DNA of 6,346 nucleotides, taken from assembly GCA_041661665.1 (NCBI GenBank), contig JBAZTW010000064.1, positions 1-6,346 on the forward strand, read 5' to 3'. Source of the stretch: GWC2-45-44 sp041661665 (lineage in GTDB: Bacteria; Planctomycetota; Phycisphaerae; Sedimentisphaerales; UBA12454). Made by a program: the position numbers and the translations under genes. The notes below the pieces were generated by a model that made no database searches, was not told the DNA's origin, and saw only the letters and a list, made by a program, of their open reading frames with translations. Shown here piece after piece: positions 6,139 to 6,346 of this stretch. Every line of letters begins with the position of its first letter. The stretch's first letter is position 1.

Positions 6139-6240
6139 TGTTTGGCGTGTATCCTTTCATCTCTCAAGAGTATGCTTCCAATAAATCAAATCGAGAGATA
6201 GTATGTTTAACGGCCTTTAAATAGGCCCAGGAGCAGTAAA
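6139..6240 (+). promoter_or_regulatory. Structured 5' leader of the cold-shock mRNA
   Basis: Between the predicted transcription start and the coding region, two stem-loops can be drawn. The first pairs ATCTCTC (6159-6165) with GAGAGAT (6193-6199), 7 perfect pairs across a 27-nt loop. The second pairs GGCCT (6212-6216) with AGGCC (6223-6227) across a 6-nt loop and ends one base before the Shine-Dalgarno AGGAG (6229-6233). Cold-shock mRNAs of other bacteria have leaders that refold at low temperature to open the ribosome-binding site; a similar role here is inference. Two tiny ORFs, ATG 6172 to TAG 6201 (9 codons) and ATG 6203 to TAA 6220 (5 codons), overlap the stems. Confidence 0.45.
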
Positions 6241-6346
6241 GTGAGTTTAGGAACAGTAAAATGGTTTAATGCAGACAAAGGTTTTGGTTTTATTACTCCC
6301 GATGGCGGCGGCAGCGACTTGTTCGTCCACCATTCGGAAGTGAAAA
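6241..6346 (+). CDS. CspA-family cold-shock protein (3' end outside window)
   Basis: This is a small nucleic-acid chaperone that binds single-stranded RNA and DNA through an OB fold and melts RNA structure. The first 35 codons are visible; family members are about 65-70 residues, so roughly half lies outside the window. The GTG start is fixed by a textbook AGGAG at 6229-6233, 7 nt upstream, and by the conserved opening, which reads (M)SLGTVKWFNADKGFGFITPDGG. RNP1 is KGFGFI (13-18) and RNP2 is LFVHH (27-31), with the aromatic residues W8, F15, F17, F28 and H30 in their nucleic-acid-binding positions. It has its own promoter and a structured leader. The symbol is left blank because paralogues cannot be told apart from this fragment. 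Confidence 0.96.
   Translation, partial: MSLGTVKWFNADKGFGFITPDGGGSDLFVHHSEVK

Overview
The window reads like a chromosomal segment from a strict or facultative anaerobe. It carries a two-cluster ferredoxin protein of the DUF362 family, an orphan URO-D-fold protein paired with a divergent AraC regulator, an IS1634-type insertion sequence and a cold-shock gene. Lone URO-D-like proteins of this type next to AraC regulators are, from memory, common in the Planctomycetota-Lentisphaerota-Verrucomicrobiota group. That is my best guess for the host, at modest confidence, because there is no rRNA or other phylogenetic marker here.

Layout, left to right on the + strand. Positions 1-718 hold the C-terminal six-helix half of a major facilitator superfamily (MFS) transporter that begins outside the window. 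Positions 849-1925 hold a complete DUF362 protein with a central 2x[4Fe-4S] ferredoxin module. Positions 2003-3957 hold a complete insertion sequence of 1955 bp: near-perfect 21-bp inverted ends (20/21) and one intact DDE transposase on the minus strand. It sits between the 3' ends of two convergent genes. Positions 3970-4773 (minus) encode an AraC-family regulator, and 4898-6052 (plus) a URO-D-superfamily protein. These two diverge from a 124-bp AT-rich region with candidate promoters for both and a pair of direct repeats spaced 10 bp apart. Positions 6053-6240 hold a strong sigma-70-like promoter and a structured leader of about 100 nt, followed at 6241 by the start of a CspA-family cold-shock gene cut off by the window end.

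The only functional pairing I would defend is AraC with the URO-D-like gene: divergent, with a shared control region. The MFS and DUF362 genes are co-directional but separated by 130 bp, and nothing in the sequence links their functions. The insertion sequence looks potentially active in its coding capacity. It has no visible target-site duplication, so the genes on its two sides may not have been neighbours originally.

I see no tRNA, rRNA, CRISPR array or defence system. The most interesting unexplained parts are the cold-shock leader, the AraC/URO-D control region, and the unknown chemistry of the DUF362 and URO-D-like proteins.
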